From Campylorhamphus procurvoides (lineage: Eukaryota > Chordata > Aves > Passeriformes > Dendrocolaptidae): a stretch of DNA of 64,000 bases. The notes beneath the pieces are model-generated. The model made no database searches and was not told where the DNA came from. It saw only the letters and a list, made by a program, of their open reading frames with translations. Below, one piece after another: positions 60,158 to 64,000 of this stretch; position 1 is the first letter of the stretch; every line of letters starts with the position of its first letter. The translations under genes were made by a program, and so were the position numbers. The stretch covers positions 601,515-665,514 of the forward strand of contig WBMV01000298.1 of NCBI GenBank assembly GCA_013396655.1, written 5' to 3'.

Positions 60158-63100
60158 AAATCATGCATTTTATTTACAACAGCATGAAGCAGTGTATCAG
60201 GGGTGGGTTGACCTAAGAGAGGCCAAAAGTTTTGCCAGTTTGCCCACCAGCAAATCCTATGGAACATCCCTGATCTCATTTTGTTTACTTGAGCTGTGTG
60301 GAGGGACCATATCCTTGAGTTGAGAGCACTGCTAAATATTCTAAAATCAGACTATGAGAGACTGAGCTGTTTATATATAGAACTGAAAGGAAATATATGG
60401 TTTTGGTATATATGTTTATTATAGCAACATTACAACTTTCAGCTTTCTTTTTTTCAGTCAGATTTCTTAGGGAAGGTCTCCCCTTATGACTGCTGCTGAG
60501 TGCATCAAGTTTATTTGCAAATAATTGACAGCAATTAAAATATGCCAGGAAAGCTCTTCAGAGAAAAATAAAAAAAAGATAAGGGGAAGCATATTTGGAG
60601 ATAAGAAAAGGGAGAACTGGAAAGGAAAGACTTCTAAGCATGCAAATGATCATCTGGCTTGTAGACCAAAATTCTCTCCAGACAAGGCATAGAAAGGCAA
60701 ATGCCAGTTATCTGATAGGCAGGAGGCTCAAGATCTGGACCCAGGCAACCATTTGTATACTACTGCAGAAGTAGGTAAGTACCCAAACAAACGTATCACA
60801 AGCTCTTGGAGCTTCTGAAGATCATCCATAGAAGGAGGCTAGTATCTTCAGAAGACCTGGAGACAGACTGCAACCAGAATGCAATGAAGGGAACTGGGAT
60901 CTCCTGAACCACAACAAAAGACCAGTGCTTTCAAAAAGCTTGTTTGATCAGAGTGAAAATGATCCAGAGGCTTATTAAAAAAAAATCCATTGCACTGGCT
61001 TTCAAAAAGTTTCATTGCTCTGATAGAATTTGCTGCATTCCTGGCAGCTTATGAAGGCTGTAATATTGAAGAGCAGATTCAGAAAAGCAAAAGTTCTCTG
61101 TCAGTCAGACCTGACAAATGGAGACAAGGCCAGGTATTTGTATAACATATGCAATGGATGTCACAGCTTCTTGGAGGACTGCTTGTGGGTCACAAAATCA
61201 TAGCCATGGGCAAAAACCTTTCTCTCTGAATGCAGTGAATAGATGTGTGCAGTAGTGACTGTAAGCAAGGACAAGGAGATTTCTGTACTGCTTCAAAAAG
61301 CTTTGTGAAGACTTTAATGATATATGTTGCTTTGTCCCAGATAGTCTTTCAGAAATTCTGTTAATAGAAGACATAGTACAGGGCTTAGAAATTACAATGT
61401 TTCTGCAATACATATCCCTTTTCCTTTCTGCCTTTCAAGAATACACAGTGAAATAAAACTCTTGCATCTTCAAATTAATGGCAAAAATATCATGGACTGA
61501 AATATACAGTGAGATTTTTTTTCCTGGCTTTCTTGGGGCCACACATTTTTATGAGGCAGAAGATCTCGTAAGCCTGCTAGTGCACCAGATGTGGGAATTT
61601 GCTTCTGATTCAGATCAAAATCATTGGGTAGAATCCAGAGCCCAATTTGAGAAATGGCAGGCTTTTCTTTCTCTGACAGTTTTGAGTGTTTTCAATATGC
61701 TACCTCTACTCTTAAGGAGAATGGCTTAGGTACTGACATCTCTGACAGCACAGAATTGAAAACAATGGACTAATACTTTCCTACTTTTTTTTTTTTAAAT
61801 ATTTTTTATTTTCATTGTGTGGTCATGTGCTCTTACCAGTCTGCTAATTTGCTTCACACAGACAATTAAATGATCAGCTAGATTTTCAAACATCTATTCC
61901 TGCAAGACTGGCATCTCTAACTCCCAAACTATTTGGCCTTTGTATTGTAATGACACACTGTTGCTACCAGGAAAGACAACAATGAAGAATTTACTACTTG
62001 GTTTCCATGGTGTGATTATTAGGACTTGTATTTGTTTTATTCAGGTAGCTTCTGCATGCATCATACAGCTCTGGGATCTCTAGTAATTTTCTTGTCCCTG
62101 TTATTAAAAATGACATTTCTTCAGCAAGTATTTTCTAGGTACTTTTAAGGGCTGTTTAGTTGGGGCTATATCATCTTTTCTATTTATTATTTGTATGTGA
62201 ATCCTATATTCTATTGTTTCAGCTAGTATAGGCTAGTTATAAAATACATCTGAACATGGGTACTTGCAGAACAGCTATTCCCACCCAGAACCGCTTTCTT
62301 GAATTGTAGGTCAGAGTTCCCTGTGCACATAGTGAGTAAAGCAGTATCCCAGACTCTCTATCCCATTAAGTTCCTGTAGAGCAGCAGTCTTGACCATGGA
62401 AAGAAAAGCAAAATCCCTTCTGAGGTTTTCTTGTAAAGTTTCATTTAAAAAGTACCTGTGCTGAATAATCCTGTTCTGTTTAAGTTTGTATGGTGAAGGT
62501 ATTGCACATTGCATTCACTTTCTCAGTAATGACAGCCAAATATACTTTTCTGTTCATTATCATGAAAAAAATGTTACTATCACAGATATCAATCATGTTT
62601 TTGAACATTATATTTCAAATTGGTTTGTCCTCCTATGCATAGTGGCAGAAGAGATTGTTTGATTAACTGTCCATTTATCATTCCTATTTTCCATTTTTTT
62701 AACTAGGACACATACTAACTTATGCTGAGCATGTTGTTTTTTTACAGTTCCACTCACACTGCCAAAATTTTATTGGCCTTTATAGAGTTCAAAGGTAGAT
62801 TTTCTTGGCTCTGTGAAAAATTGAACCTAAAAAGTAACAAAGGCTTTTTTCTCTTTGAGTCTTGGTTACCCCAAGCAATATGTGTTTCTGCATTCAATCA
62901 AAACAAAACTACAACAGGAGGGAACTTCTTGTGGATAACCAAGAGACAAGTTATCTTCCTGCCCCAGCAAGAAGTAAAACAAGTGAAGCAGCCCTTGTTT
63001 ATGGGACAGAACCTTTTCCAGTTATACCTTTGGGCTTTGGCAGGCTCAGAGTTACACAAAGCAACTTGCATATCTCTGCAGCAAGCTAGGCTCATTTTGA

Positions 63101-64000
63101 AGCAAGTTGTTTCTGCAAGTGGGCAAAAGTACTGGGAACAGTAAGGTGTAGCATGTAGAAAATAATGTTTCTCAGATTCATAAATCATGTTATTGTGGCT
63201 TAATATTTTTCCTATGTACATTGTTTTTGAGAAAATTAATCCCATCTGTTTCATTAAAATGGCTTTTCTTGACTTTGGAAACAAAAGAAAATTAAGAATC
63301 CTTGAGTTTAAATTAATCTTGAATTTTGGTTTTGAAACATGCTTAATTATCTGAAAGCCTTGTCCTTTGTTTTTGCTAATTTTCCTCCTTCTTCCTCTAT
63401 AATAATAGGGCTTAGTTTTCAGAGGAAATTCTTCCTTTCTTTTGCATCTAACTTTTTATTAGTTTGCATTTTTATTTAGTTTTAATATTCTAGCTTCCTT
63501 TTAAATTTTAGTTTAATATAAATATATTTGAGAAATTGATCCAACAAAATAGTGCAAAAAAGATTTGTTTCTTTCTAAATGCAGGGAGTATTGTTTCCTT
63601 AAAATTAGTTTTAACTTTTTTAAGTTTCTCAGCAACAAAAAGAAGCAAAACTAAAGGCTTAAAATACAAAGATATCTGAACTCCAGAGTGTTCTGATATT
63701 TAATTTTTTTAAAAAATTGCAAATGAATATTTCATTGTCATTAATTTCCCATTTTTAAAAAGTTATACAAAATGTAATGCAGCAATTAGTGTCCAGCTAA
63801 ACTAGCACTCATGTATTTACACTAAAGCATTAACCAACGTATCAAAAAATGTTCTATTCCTTTTCAGATGCTGCTCAAAGATTAGTCTGAGACCGCTGCA
63901 AGGCTGCTTTGAGACTAAAAAAATTGCTTCTTCCCCATTTCTGTTTGAAGAAATTAATGTATGTCTTTGTCTTGCAAAGAAGTAAAAAAGCAGATGCTAC

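Larger units (their letters stand above)
54063..64000. other. Intergenic sequence to window end, no gene seen
   Basis: About 9.9 kb, AT-rich and largely unique. It contains (AC)11 at 57053-57074, an imperfect triplicate/palindrome at 60120-60157, and an AT-rich stretch at 63400-63800. Open frames up to 140 codons (62722-63144) have no recognised domains and are compatible with chance. Confidence 0.65.

Noticed and set aside
62722..63144. 140-codon plus-strand open frame near the window end
   Set aside because: No signature or splice-site context; chance length.
1..64000. CRISPR arrays, tRNA, rRNA, bacterial operons or viral genes
   Set aside because: No regularly spaced repeats with unique spacers, no cloverleaf or rRNA signature, and the splice-interrupted vertebrate gene rules out a prokaryotic source. 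No endogenous retroviral domains were recognised.

Overview
The window is vertebrate nuclear DNA, most likely avian. It holds one protein-coding gene, a nearly complete TBX18 orthologue on the plus strand (170-20258), followed by about 41 kb of apparently gene-free flank. The avian assignment is an inference. It rests on CR1 LINE fragments ending in the CR1 8-bp tail, a low overall repeat load, a compact gene of about 20 kb, and a protein that matches the mammalian TBX18 T-box and C-terminus closely. I cannot name the species.

Layout: 1-169 is a GC-rich 5' flank/5' UTR. Eight coding exons follow. Exon 1 is broken by an assembly defect marked by a single N at 254. Exons 2-6 carry the T-box DNA-binding domain, exon 7 continues just past it, and exon 8 encodes the Ser/Pro-rich C-terminal half and the stop. 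All six fully visible introns (2-7) have GT..AG ends, and every exon phase joins correctly. A probable 3' UTR of about 2.8 kb (20259 to about 23090) contains low-complexity GT3 sequence, Pumilio-type words and an old MIR-like SINE.

From about 23.1 kb to 64 kb I find no credible gene. Open frames there are short, lack family signatures and are of lengths expected by chance. Recognisable content is four CR1 fragments (32.3, 39.3, 47.7 and 53.9 kb), an ancient amniote SINE-like tail near 48.7 kb, a degenerate 27-28 bp minisatellite at 53.2 kb, microsatellites and one 127-N assembly gap (43403-43529). The rest is mostly unique AT-rich sequence of the kind that often holds distal enhancers of developmental genes. 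A few motif clusters, such as GATA + homeodomain + NKX2-type words at 33.48 kb and a GATA palindrome at 24.58 kb, are listed as candidates only.

I do not see a novel multi-gene system. The main items for follow-up are the missing part of exon 1, small features affecting TBX18 expression (a minimal uORF, two starts, a possible tandem acceptor, a SINE in the UTR) and candidate cis-regulatory sequences.
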